This document shows positions 1-8,155 of a stretch of DNA of 64,000 nucleotides, piece by piece. Source of the stretch: an uncultured Coriobacteriales bacterium. Lineage in GTDB: Bacteria > Actinomycetota > Coriobacteriia > Coriobacteriales > UMGS124. Location: assembly GCA_934654475.1 (NCBI GenBank), contig CAKUFZ010000010.1, positions 1 to 64,000 on the forward strand. The letters are read 5' to 3'. The notes under the pieces were generated by a model. It saw nothing but the letters and a program-made list of their open reading frames with translations, had not been told where the DNA came from and ran no database searches. Position 1 is the stretch's first letter. Each line of letters starts with the position of its first letter. Both the position numbers and the translations under genes were made by a program.

Positions 1-323
1 TTGAGACTTGTCTTCTCAAGCCAGATTACACGAGCACCAAGCTCAGCTGCTCTAATGGCGGCATAGGTTCCAGCGGATCCTGAGCCGCACACTACGACAT
101 CGCACTCCTCCGTGCGGGCCACATCCCCTTCATCCACTTCGACAAGCCGCGAAGAAAGAGGGCGATCTGCGCCCTTATGCGTACTGGTGCCCGATGCGTC
201 GGTATCAGTCGACGGCAGGTCACCATTTGAAGGAGCACCTTCCGCGAGGCCGACCGCTGCCATGCTCGCACCAAATACTCCACCCCCAACAATAAAATCT
301 CTGCGCAATATCCCCTTGTCCAT
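1..323 (-). CDS. Tat-exported FAD flavoprotein, fumarate-reductase-like (5' part only)
   Basis: Only the first 107 residues lie in the window; the gene runs off the left edge. The reverse strand reads from an ATG at 323, preceded by a strong AGGAGG ribosome site. The N-terminus has a twin-arginine signal (LRRDFIVGGG), then a Ser/Thr/Asp-rich linker, then the start of an FAD Rossmann fold (ECDVVVCGSGSAGTYAAIRA, about residues 74-93) ending in a typical acidic second strand (WLEK). This is the pattern of the fumarate reductase/succinate dehydrogenase flavoprotein family. It is divergent from the membrane LuxR gene at 666, the same arrangement as other pairs in this window, so a substrate-induced exported reductase is likely. 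Substrate unknown. Confidence 0.85.
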   Translation of the reverse strand, partial: MDKGILRRDFIVGGGVFGASMAAVGLAEGAPSNGDLPSTDTDASGTSTHKGADRPLSSRLVEVDEGDVARTEECDVVVCGSGSAGTYAAIRAAELGARVIWLEKTSL

Positions 324-665
324 TTTTGATCCTCCTCTTTCCTAACTGAGTTATTGTATGTGCGATTTTGGGCTCATGGGCCATCGCCCAACTCGTCTAT
401 CGACAAAACGTTGACGGCGCCTATTCGAAATCGCACTTACGCATGAAAACGCAGGTATTGGATTTTGAGGATGCAGATTGAGGTTGATTGCAGGCAAGGA
501 AGGGTTGAAAAAACGATTGATGAAGCGCATTGCGCACTTCAAGCTATTCCTCACCTCCGCACTCCATTTCCTCAAAGTGCGAGTACCTCGGGTTTTCCAG
601 GCTTAATCGGTATAAAATAGACCGAGAGGCAGTTCTATCATGCGAAACCATTCGGGAGGTCGAAC
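324..665. promoter_or_regulatory. Divergent intergenic region, flavoprotein / LuxR
   Basis: 342 bp separating two divergent genes, so it must hold both promoters and probably the regulator's binding site. The sequence is visibly more AT-rich than most of the window. I see the two ribosome sites (aggagg before 323, gggaggt before 666) but no clear dyad or repeat. Confidence 0.5.
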
Positions 666-2105
666 GTGGCCAAGGCAGTGACGGTAAATCAGATTCGCAA
701 CGTGCCTTTTGCTCTCGCTCTGGCTTTTGCTTGCGCTTGGATGCTCGACCCTTCTGCTGCAATTCCGGCAGGATTCGCTTCACTCGTATCCTTTTCCCAA
801 TATCCCCATCTCCTTGTAACGTCGCTCGCATTCGGCGTCTTGGCCCTGTTTCACCGCCAAACCAGCACTTTCCTCAGCAGTAAGGCGTTCGTTGTTGCCT
901 CCTGCTCACTGTGCTTTCTCGGTTTTTTTGGCGCCTGGGCGTGCTCATTGCAGCCGGAAACTTTCCAGGGAGTTCTACCCTTCGCTTGTCTTTGCGTAAC
1001 GGCGCTCTGCCGAGCCTCTCTGCTCATCTCGTGCCTCAAGGCGCTTGCGGGGCTCCCCCTCGTCGACTGCCTTTTAACGCTCATTGCTTGGCAGTTTTTT
1101 GTAGGCATACTGCGGGCACTCTCCACTTTGCTTCCGCCACTTGCCATATCCTGTATTGCGCCCCTCGCAATCGCCCTCTGCCTCACGAGAAAAACCTCTA
1201 TTGCGCTCTGGCGCGAAAACCCTACGGCTACTTCGCCCTCAGAAGAGGCCGGCAAAATTGAGCCGCGCAGTTTCTTTCCCATTGCGCGCTTGCTGCTCAT
1301 TTATTCGCTTATCATCTTCACCATTCAAACGCTACAAGGCTTTGCCCCTACGCCCGTAGCTAGTGTTTCCTACTTCGGGCTCTTTATCGCCATTGCGGTT
1401 ACCTCAATCGCCCTCGCGGTAAACGGAAGAATCGTTCGCATCAAGCAGCTCTATGACGCATCGCTCGCCATTCTGGAATTGGCAATCATAGTTTTCGCTA
1501 TAGGAGCTGGGTGTTCCTACGAAATTGCTTCGATTCTTCTCGATGCCTCCTATATGACTTTTTCGACATTCTTCTTCACCATACTGTGCAATCTCTGCCA
1601 AAGAAGAGGAAACAACCCAGTCTTTGTTTTCTCGCTTGCCTATCTTGCAGAGCAACTCGCCGCTTTTCTAGGAGAAGCTTTCTCGGGCATGATAGGGCCT
1701 GGCGTGCATGCGTTGCCCCTCGTCCTGCTCGCAGGATTAGGAGCCATTGCGTTCGTCTATCTTTCCCCTCTCAGAGATGGAAGTCTCGAGAGGAGCACCA
1801 ATCCAGCAAAGGCGCAGTACGTCGATCCGGCACGTTACTACACCATACTCGCCGAAACCTGCACATCGGTTGCCATGCAGTGCTCTCTGACTAAGCGCGA
1901 GGGAGACGTACTCCTTCTCCTCGCCCAGAGAAAAACGTTAGCGCAAATTAGCGACGATCTGGCGGTAAGCCTCGCTACGGCGAAGACCCACACTCACAAC
2001 ATTTATAAAAAATTGGGTGTCCACAGCAAACAGGAGCTGTACCAGTTTCTTGGCCTGGAAAACCTATCCTATTCCGCCAAATCCTCCACGAAGCCCACGC
2101 GGTAG
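666..2105 (+). CDS. Multi-pass membrane LuxR-family transcriptional regulator
   Basis: 479 residues starting at GTG 666 with GGGAGGT just upstream. About residues 15-385 are strings of hydrophobic segments (roughly 10-12 helices, MFS-like appearance). The C-terminus is a LuxR-type helix-turn-helix: LTKREGDVLLLLAQ, then ATAKTHTHNIYKKLGVHSK. Membrane-anchored LuxR proteins of this build are common in Eggerthellaceae and usually sit beside one exported oxidoreductase gene; here the partner is the flavoprotein at 1-323. Codons are more AT-rich than in most genes of the window. The last ~11 residues are read through the antisense of a helicase gene remnant (2069-2347), so the natural C-terminus may have been altered by a rearrangement just after the HTH. 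Confidence 0.88.
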   Translation: MAKAVTVNQIRNVPFALALAFACAWMLDPSAAIPAGFASLVSFSQYPHLLVTSLAFGVLALFHRQTSTFLSSKAFVVASCSLCFLGFFGAWACSLQPETFQGVLPFACLCVTALCRASLLISCLKALAGLPLVDCLLTLIAWQFFVGILRALSTLLPPLAISCIAPLAIALCLTRKTSIALWRENPTATSPSEEAGKIEPRSFFPIARLLLIYSLIIFTIQTLQGFAPTPVASVSYFGLFIAIAVTSIALAVNGRIVRIKQLYDASLAILELAIIVFAIGAGCSYEIASILLDASYMTFSTFFFTILCNLCQRRGNNPVFVFSLAYLAEQLAAFLGEAFSGMIGPGVHALPLVLLAGLGAIAFVYLSPLRDGSLERSTNPAKAQYVDPARYYTILAETCTSVAMQCSLTKREGDVLLLLAQRKTLAQISDDLAVSLATAKTHTHNIYKKLGVHSKQELYQFLGLENLSYSAKSSTKPTR

Positions 2106-2347
2106 TTCTTGAAGATGACCTCGCCTTCCTCCTGGGTGGCGTCCAGGTTCACGTCAGCCTCGATGCGGAAGTCGCCGTCGGCGTTCTCGTCCAGGAAGAC
2201 CTGGCGCACATGCCAGAGGTGCTGTTCGGCTTCGGGGCTCTCGTCGATGGAGAGGTAGGCGGCCGACCGCGCGTCACCGTCCAGGCGGATCTCGTTGTGC
2301 TCGGCGAAGTAGTCGTCGAGCGCCGCCTCCCAGGCGATCACGTCCCA
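2069..2347 (-). pseudogene. C-terminal remnant of a DUF3516-type DEAD/DEAH helicase
   Basis: On the reverse strand the ~93 residues ending in a TAG at 2069 read WEAALDDYFAEHNEIRLDGD ... HLWHVRQVFLDENADGDFRI ..., which I recognise as the end of the DUF3516 domain found at the C-terminus of actinobacterial DEAD/DEAH helicases. The reading starts abruptly at 2347, exactly where an IS256-family terminal repeat begins, so the rest of the gene is missing. Its 3' end overlaps the end of the LuxR gene by 37 bp on the opposite strand. Recognition of the family is from memory of the motif; no search was run. Confidence 0.6.
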
Positions 2348-2404
2348 AATGTTGGTGCAAGCACCATTTCGGCTGACCGCTGAAGAAGCGGCCATCGCCT
2401 AGAA
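2348..2404 (+). repeat. IS256-family terminal inverted repeat (fragment A)
   Basis: Begins AATGTTGGTGCAAG and ends GAAGCGG..ATCGCCTAGAAT. The same start (TGTTGGTG) and same end (AAGCGG..ATCGCCTAGAAT) occur in the reverse complement of 4165-4225, with a third related copy at 2746-2807. It therefore marks one end of an IS256-family element whose internal part follows on the + strand. Confidence 0.75.
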
Positions 2405-2450
2405 TCGTCAATTGTCGAGATTGATGGATTCGAGAGAAAGCGATGGCCTT

Positions 2451-2745
2451 ATGGACAGTTTAAAGCACGCAAGCGCAGCTTCGACGGAGATGCCGAGATC
2501 CGACGACGGGATGACAAACATCCAAGAGCTCATCCGCATCATGGCGGAGTCCCTCGTAAACGAGATCATGGACGCCCAGGCAGAGGACGCATGCGCCGAG
2601 GGCAACCAGAGGAACGGCCACCGGGAGCGCACGCTTACGACCTCGGTCGGCACCATCAACCTGCGCATCCCCAAGCTCAGGCGCGGAACCTGCTTCCCGG
2701 ACGGCCTGCTCGTGCGCCATTCGCGCGTCGGCCGGGTAGTGTCGC
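2451..2745 (+). pseudogene. Truncated IS256-family (Mutator) transposase, N-terminal fragment
   Basis: From ATG 2451 the product (MDSLKHAS...) matches the N-terminal region of IS256/Mutator transposases: EIMDAQAEDACAEGNQRNGH, then LTTSVGTINLRIPKLRRGT. It is closely similar to, but distinct from, the transposase on the opposite strand at 2836-4116 (NQRNGY...SVGTVNLGIPKLR). It stops being transposase at about 2745, where the inverted repeat of the second element begins (GAATGTTGGTG at 2746). No DDE residues remain, so it is non-functional. Confidence 0.85.
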
Positions 2746-4225
2746 GAATGTTGGTGTAGGGCTCGGTTCTCGAGGGCAGCCGCAGGCTGCCCGAGGAACC
2801 GAGAACCGCCTAGAACGCCGTCATTCCAGCGCATGTCAGGCCGCCTTCCTGCCGGCAACGGGGCTGTCGGCCGCGACGAGCGCGATGATCCTGGCCGCGT
2901 GCTCGGCGGCGGTGCCCCCGTGGGCGGGCGCGGGCGCGTTTACCTCGGCGCCCTCGACGGCCCCGCCGATGGAGCCGTCGCCGAACCGGCGGCGGCCGGC
3001 CCGGTCCTCGCCCGTCTCGGAGAAGACGGCGCCCGTCATCCCGATGGGCGGCTTCCTGCTCGGGAACACCTGCACCGCGCGGCTGCGGCGCCTGGGCTCG
3101 CGGTTGGCGCGCCCCCGCGCGTCGTCGGCGCGCGGCCCCACGCGGTGCTCGCAGGGGAAGCCCGGGTGGGCCGGCGCGTCGGCCTCCGCCTCCCCGAGCA
3201 CCTCGGCGGCCTTGGGGCAGAAGCCCCCTATCCGCTCGGTGGCCAGCCGGTGCAGCTCGCGCACGAGCTCGGGGTCGCGCTCGGCGAAGACGGCCTTCAG
3301 GATGCCGAGCACGGCGCCCCTCTTCTGCCCGGCCGGCGCGTTGCCGGCGGCGTTGCGCATCAGGTGCACGACGCGGCGCTGCCACGCGGCGCCCGGGAAC
3401 GCCTCCTGGATGGCGCGCTTGAGGCCCCCGTGCGCGTCGCCGGTGACGCATGTGACCCCGTCGACGCCGCGCGCCCGCAGCGACGGCAGGAACGGCTTCC
3501 AGCCGCCGCAGGGCTCGGCGTCGACGGCGCCGGGCCCGAGCAGGCGCCTGTAGCCGCCCGAACCCGCGCCGATGGCGGTCGCGGGCGCGGCGGGCTGCAC
3601 GCGGCCGGCGTCCCTGCACTTGACGCAGGCGGCGTCGAGCCGGATGTAGGGATAGCCCGCTTCCGAGAGGTCGCGTTGCCGCAGGTCGGCGACCGACTCG
3701 TCAAGCGACGGGCACGTCCCCGGCACCTAGCCGGCGCCCATGCGGTCGATGCCCACGGGCTGCGCCGCGCGCTTGACCTTCCTGGTGGACACGCCGTCGG
3801 TCACCATCTCCGAGACCGCGGCGACCACGGCGCGGTCGACGCGCGAGCAGCGCTCGATCAGGTCCTCCGGGAAGCAGCTGCCGGCGCGCAGCTTCGGGAT
3901 CCCGAGGTTGACGGTGCCGACGCTGGCGGTGAGCCTGCGCTTGCGGTAGCCGTTGCGCTGGTTGCCGGACTCGCAGGCCTCGTCGGCCTGGGCGTCCATG
4001 ATCTCGTTGACGGGCGACTCGGCCGTCACCCTGATGAGCTCGGCCATGTCCGCCATGCCGTCGTCGAATCTGGGCATCTGGGCGACGTCGCCCGCGATCT
4101 CGTGTATCTTGTCCATGTGCGGTTATTGCCTTTCTACGAATCCTGACTTCAGCAATTAGAATTCTAGGCGATAACCGCTTCCTGCTTTCTACAGCCAGGG
4201 AAGCGGCCCCTTACACCAACATTCG
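2746..4225 (-). mobile_element. IS256-family insertion sequence (element B), ~1.48 kb
   Basis: Bounded by GAATGTTGGTG (2746-2756) and its exact inverse CACCAACATTC (4215-4225). Both ends have a second conserved block about 55 bp inside (CGCCTAGAA near 2799; ATTCTAGGCGAT near 4161-4172). The left end also holds a long perfect hairpin built on GGTTCTCGAGGGCAGCC. It carries one transposase on the minus strand. Flanking 8-mers (agtgtcgc / ggcacgcg) do not form a target duplication, so one flank has probably been rearranged. It abuts fragment A on the left. Confidence 0.8.
2836..4116 (-). pseudogene. IS256-family transposase with one in-frame amber stop
   Basis: The reading frame runs from ATG 4116 to a stop at 2836 with a single in-frame TAG at 3727-3729; both halves are in the same frame (130 + 296 codons, close to the usual 400-430 of IS256 transposases). 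Upstream half: EIMDAQADEACESGNQRNGY, SVGTVNLGIPKLR, SEMVTDGVSTRKVKR. Downstream half: EAGYPYIRLDAACVKCRDAG (first catalytic Asp region), VTGDAHGGLKRAIQEAF (second Asp), AAWQRRVVHLMRN, ANREPRRRSRAVQVFPSRK. The conserved region just before ANREP is poorly matched. Most likely dead because of the stop; suppression of the amber codon is the only alternative. Confidence 0.85.
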
Positions 4226-4312
4226 GCACGCGATCCAAGGGCGCTCGAGTTGTTTTTCGCCGGCGAGATAGAGCACTGCCGTTTGTCCGCGGGAAAGGCT
4301 GCGCATGTTCCC

Positions 4313-5755
4313 CTACGCCCCCTCTACCAGGTCGATCAGTTCCTGGTGGGAGTGGACGCCGAGCTTGGTGTAGATGTGGGCAACGTGGGTCTTCACGGTG
4401 TTGTAGCTCACGCCCAGTTGGCGCTGGATGTAGGCGCCGTTGCGACCCTGGGCGAGCAGGGCGAAGATCTCAGCCTCGCGCGCGGTGAGGCCGGTCGTGT
4501 CGATAAGGCGGGCAACGGTGGTGTCGAGGTCGGGCGTGGGCTCATGCTCGGCGACCTCGGGGCTTGCCGTGAGCGCTTCGACCGTCGTGTCGTAGCTGAA
4601 ACCCCTCATGCCGAAGAGGGCAAACGCCGCAAGGCAGAGCACAACGGCGCCCGTCACGGCAGTGCTCGCGATAAAGCTGCCCGCCATGGCCGCATAGCAC
4701 AGGCGGCCCAGCTCGGCGCCTCCCGTGACGCCCACGCAGAGCAAAAAGCCGCTCCAGGCGAAAAGGGGCAGCGTGCCTGCGCGGTTGCGGGCGGAAAGCG
4801 CCGCCAGCGCCGGCCAAAAGACGAGCCAAAAACAAGTCTTCCCCGCTTCGATTAGATTTGAGGTCAGCGAAGGCACGGCCTGCTGGGAAATGGGGGCGAA
4901 TAAAAAGCCCGCCATTAGAAGCAGGAGCGCCAGATTGAAGAACGAGTCAAGTAGAAGCGGTCGGCCGCTTACCGCCCAAATTGCCAAGAAGAACAGCAAA
5001 GGGACGATGCCAGCCCATGTGGCGAGCGGGGCATTGTTGACCTCGCCGAAGGAAAGCGCTGCTCCGTAGGCTGTTTGGAAAAGGGCCAAGCATACGAAGA
5101 GCCTGTGTGAGCGAGGCAGGAACGAGAAGGGGTTTGTGAGCGTGAGTTCGTCGGGTGCCTGTCCCGATTGGATGATTTCAAGCGCCTTGCCCGTGTCGGC
5201 GCGGCCCACGAGTACCGCAAGGATTTGCAGGGCAACGAAGAGGACAAGCGCTGCTTGCGGGCCCAGGGCGCTGAACGGGAAGCGCAGGATATACGAGGCG
5301 AAGAGGCCCAGCAAGACGCATTTTGCCATTTGCGAACGAGTTAAGCATGCCAAACAACAGCCAGCAGAAAGCATAACGAAGACGGAGCCCAGCAGAAGCA
5401 GGCAGAGTGCCAACGTGGCGGCAAGCGGGGAGGCGGGAGCGAAGGCCCACAAGCCGATGCCGCCGACAAGCGAGAGGGCAAGAGGCGCGATAAGGAACGG
5501 GCGTGCCCCCAGAAGGCGGGGCGCCCTTGAAGCGACAAGTGCGTTTGCGAGGAAGCCGGCTGCCTCTATGAGCGTCGCGATGTCGCGGCACAGCGGAGCC
5601 ACGTCGGTGCCGATGGGGAAGACCTTGCTCGTGAGCAGCCAGTTGCTCAGCACATAGGCGCCGAATACGGCAAATGCTGTGGCAGGCTCCTTTGGCAGGG
5701 CGCCGCCGGCAGGAGAGGGGGCGTGATTCCCTTGCGCCTCGCTGCTATTGCTCAT
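4313..5755 (-). CDS. Multi-pass membrane LuxR-family transcriptional regulator
   Basis: About 480 residues from ATG 5755 (MSNSSEAQG); an upstream in-frame start at 5827 exists but would add 24 non-hydrophobic residues and has no convincing ribosome site. About residues 30-395 are hydrophobic helices (e.g. LALSLVGGIGLWAFAPASPL). The C-terminus is a LuxR HTH: TGLTAREAEIFALLAQGRNG, then SYNTVKTHVAHIYTKLGVHS. Divergent from the Tat flavoprotein at 6029, its likely target; expected to sense a small molecule through the membrane part. Confidence 0.87.
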   Translation of the reverse strand: MSNSSEAQGNHAPSPAGGALPKEPATAFAVFGAYVLSNWLLTSKVFPIGTDVAPLCRDIATLIEAAGFLANALVASRAPRLLGARPFLIAPLALSLVGGIGLWAFAPASPLAATLALCLLLLGSVFVMLSAGCCLACLTRSQMAKCVLLGLFASYILRFPFSALGPQAALVLFVALQILAVLVGRADTGKALEIIQSGQAPDELTLTNPFSFLPRSHRLFVCLALFQTAYGAALSFGEVNNAPLATWAGIVPLLFFLAIWAVSGRPLLLDSFFNLALLLLMAGFLFAPISQQAVPSLTSNLIEAGKTCFWLVFWPALAALSARNRAGTLPLFAWSGFLLCVGVTGGAELGRLCYAAMAGSFIASTAVTGAVVLCLAAFALFGMRGFSYDTTVEALTASPEVAEHEPTPDLDTTVARLIDTTGLTAREAEIFALLAQGRNGAYIQRQLGVSYNTVKTHVAHIYTKLGVHSHQELIDLVEGA

Positions 5756-6028
5756 GAATCCACCGTCGCCTTCCCCTTGACCGTGCCCGGCTCCCCCAAA
5801 GATGACACAAGCATTGTAGCGCGTCATTCAGCCTGGTCAGCACGTCATCATGAAGAGGGGGTGAGAAGGGCTACGACGGCAAATGCCTGGTTTTTCGTGA
5901 ACTGTTGGTGAGGTATGCCGAACGCGGCGGCGCTATGGTTCGAGACGTCAAACGGGTGGCTGCGCAGCGCTGCGCCCTCTATGCGCACCGTTGCCTGCCG
6001 CCCAAAGCCCATGAGAAGGGAAGCAACC

Positions 6029-7705
6029 ATGACTGTTTCGTCTTCGAGCGTCTCTCGCCGCGGCTTCATCGCCACGGCCTCCGCCGCCGGCGCTCTTGCC
6101 TGCGCGCCTGCTCTTGCGCTTGCCGACCAGGCCCCTGCGGCCGAGGTCGCCGACGCTCCCGCATGGCTCGGCGCCGCGCCCGAGGTCGCTGAGGGCGACA
6201 TCGCCGAGACGCTCGACTGTGACGTTCTTGTTGTTGGCGCGGGCACCTCCGGCCTCTTCGCTGCCTGCTCGGCCGCTGAGAACGGCGCCAAGGTTCTCGT
6301 CATCGAGAAGAACGAGGTGGGCCCGGGCATCCGCGGCACCCTTGGCGCCATCGGCTCCAAGTACCAGCTCGCCGACAACACTGACATCAAGGCGCTCGAC
6401 ATCTGCCGCGAGATGACCATGTACGCCGCCTCCAACGTCAACCCCAAGCTCCTTCGCCTGTGGGCCGACGAGTCTGCCGAGACGATCGAGTGGTACGGCG
6501 ACCTGTGCGAGAAGGCCGGCCGCGAGTTTGTGTACTGCTCCGACCATGACCTCGACGAGTATGCCGACCAGATGGAGTACCGCCACTGGGCAACTGGTCA
6601 TGCTGCTGTGAAGGACGGCCACACCACTCAGGATGCTGATGCAGGAGAAGTTCTTGAATCATATGCTGCCGACAATGGCGTTGAGTTTCGCTACAGTTGT
6701 CCCATGGTCATGCTTGAGCAGGACGGGACGGGTCGTGTGACGGGTGTCATTGCTCAGGGTGCCGACGGCTATGTGCGCATCAACGCTGTTAAGGGCGTGT
6801 GCATTTGTACCGGCGGCTATGCTCTCAACGATGAGATGCTTTCTGCGCTTCAGCCTGAGTCGAAACTGGTGTGTTCCTACATTTCTGGTGTTGCTGGTTC
6901 CGAGGGCGATGGTATCAAGGCCTGTCTCTGGGCAGGCGCTGCGTTCGATGACATACATACTTCCATGCTGTTTGACCGCGGCCCTCTACCACCCAACGGC
7001 CTTGCTGGCGGTGAGATGGTCAACGGCATGCTGTGGATGGCCTCTCAGCCCTGGCTCAAGGTGAACCTGAAGGGTGAGCGCTTCTGTAATGAGAGCGCAC
7101 CGTACGATTTCGTGCTTCATGCGTCCATCGACCAGCCCGGCCATACTTACGCCACCATCTGGGACTCCAACTTCCAGGACTATATCATGCAGTTCAAGAC
7201 CCAGGGCTGCTCGCGCATGTTCCCCTTCGTGAACGGCGCACCCGTCTCCGCCATCGACATGGACTCCTGTATGGGCATGCTCGAGGGCATGAAGCAGGCC
7301 GGCTTTGTTCAGCAGGCTGACACGGTGGAGGAGCTTGCCGAGAAGCTCGGCATCCCGGCCGACACGTTTGCGGCCACCGTCGAGCGCAACAACGCCAACG
7401 CCGCCGCTGGTGAGGACCCCGACTTCGGCAAGGAGGTCTTCCGTCTGTCGCCTGTAGACACGGCCCCGTTCTTTGGCGTACGCAATGCAGGTCGTCTACT
7501 CTGCACACTGGACGGCATCAAGATTGACGAGACCATGCGCGCTCTCAATGCCGACGGCGACCCCATCGAGGGCCTGTACGTCTGTGGCAACGATTCCGGC
7601 TGTTTCTTCGCCCACACCTATCCCGACCAGATTCCCGGCCTTGCCGCCGGCCGCTCCGCGGTCTTCGCCCGCCGCGCCGGCCGCATCGCCGCAACCGGCG
7701 AATAA
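6029..7705 (+). CDS. Tat-exported FAD flavoprotein, fumarate-reductase-like
   Basis: 558 residues from ATG 6029 (GAAGGG ribosome site; a longer frame from 5915 has no signal peptide in register). Tat signal SVSRRGFIATASAAGALA, cleavage after about residue 33. FAD Rossmann motif VLVVGAGTSGLFAACSAAE at about 67-85. The C-terminal FAD-contacting block reads IEGLYVCGNDSGCFFAHTYP. The length fits flavocytochrome-type reductases without the heme or FMN domain, so electrons must come from a separate donor. The middle of the gene (about 6600-7110) uses more AT-rich codons than both flanks, hinting at a recombinant patch. Divergent partner: the LuxR gene at 4313-5755. Substrate not predictable. Confidence 0.9.
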   Translation: MTVSSSSVSRRGFIATASAAGALACAPALALADQAPAAEVADAPAWLGAAPEVAEGDIAETLDCDVLVVGAGTSGLFAACSAAENGAKVLVIEKNEVGPGIRGTLGAIGSKYQLADNTDIKALDICREMTMYAASNVNPKLLRLWADESAETIEWYGDLCEKAGREFVYCSDHDLDEYADQMEYRHWATGHAAVKDGHTTQDADAGEVLESYAADNGVEFRYSCPMVMLEQDGTGRVTGVIAQGADGYVRINAVKGVCICTGGYALNDEMLSALQPESKLVCSYISGVAGSEGDGIKACLWAGAAFDDIHTSMLFDRGPLPPNGLAGGEMVNGMLWMASQPWLKVNLKGERFCNESAPYDFVLHASIDQPGHTYATIWDSNFQDYIMQFKTQGCSRMFPFVNGAPVSAIDMDSCMGMLEGMKQAGFVQQADTVEELAEKLGIPADTFAATVERNNANAAAGEDPDFGKEVFRLSPVDTAPFFGVRNAGRLLCTLDGIKIDETMRALNADGDPIEGLYVCGNDSGCFFAHTYPDQIPGLAAGRSAVFARRAGRIAATGE

Positions 7706-7738
7706 GGCCTGCTAGATAGCGGAAATCAGTTCGGCCGA

Positions 7739-7780
7739 CGGCCGACTCCAGCACAGCGCTGGGGCCGGCCGTTTTTCGTT
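7739..7780 (+). terminator. Rho-independent terminator
   Basis: ACGGCCG ... CGGCCGT followed by TTTTCG, with an inner CCAGC/GCTGG stem, about 35 bp after the flavoprotein stop. Confidence 0.75.
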
Positions 7781-7971
7781 GCCGGGCTGCGCGTTCGACG
7801 GGGTGGCCTGCAAGTCGGGGCGGCTCGCGCGGTGGGATGGCTTGCGTGCCGGGCTTGCTTTGCGCGGCGAGTTCGCTTGCGGGTTGGGGGGCAGTTTGTG
7901 CGCCGAGCTGTCGCACGCATCGGGGCGACCAGGTTATTCCGGCTCGCAACGCAATTCTTGCAAAGCTACTT

Positions 7972-8043
7972 GGCAAGATTTTTAAAATCTTGCAGTTCTA
8001 CTTTGCAAGATTGAGAAATCTTGCAGGACAGGTCTGCAAGATT
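7972..8043. repeat. Cluster of TGCAAGATT / AATCTTGCA motifs
   Basis: Five copies in alternating orientation within 72 bp: GGCAAGATT (7972), AAATCTTGCA (7985), TTTGCAAGATT (8002), AAATCTTGCA (8016), TGCAAGATT (8035). They form two adjacent hairpins (7972-7994 and 8002-8025) plus a half-site. They lie between the 3' ends of two converging genes and could be a protein-binding array or a relic element. The rest of 7706-8155 holds only the two terminators. Confidence 0.7.
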
Positions 8044-8075
8044 GGGTAGGTGCGGTTTCGCTCGGGCGACACACA

Positions 8076-8119
8076 AAGCCCCGCGCGCCTGCCGGGTGAG
8101 CGACGGGCGCGCGGGGCTT
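8076..8119 (-). terminator. Terminator of the OYE-type reductase gene
   Basis: AAGCCCCGCGCGCC ... GGGCGCGCGGGGCTT, a very long GC stem just past the stop at 8156. Nearly identical to the hairpin at 15946-15989. Confidence 0.75.
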
Positions 8120-8155
8120 GTTGGTTATCTTGCCTGCTAGTCGTACTTGTGAGCG

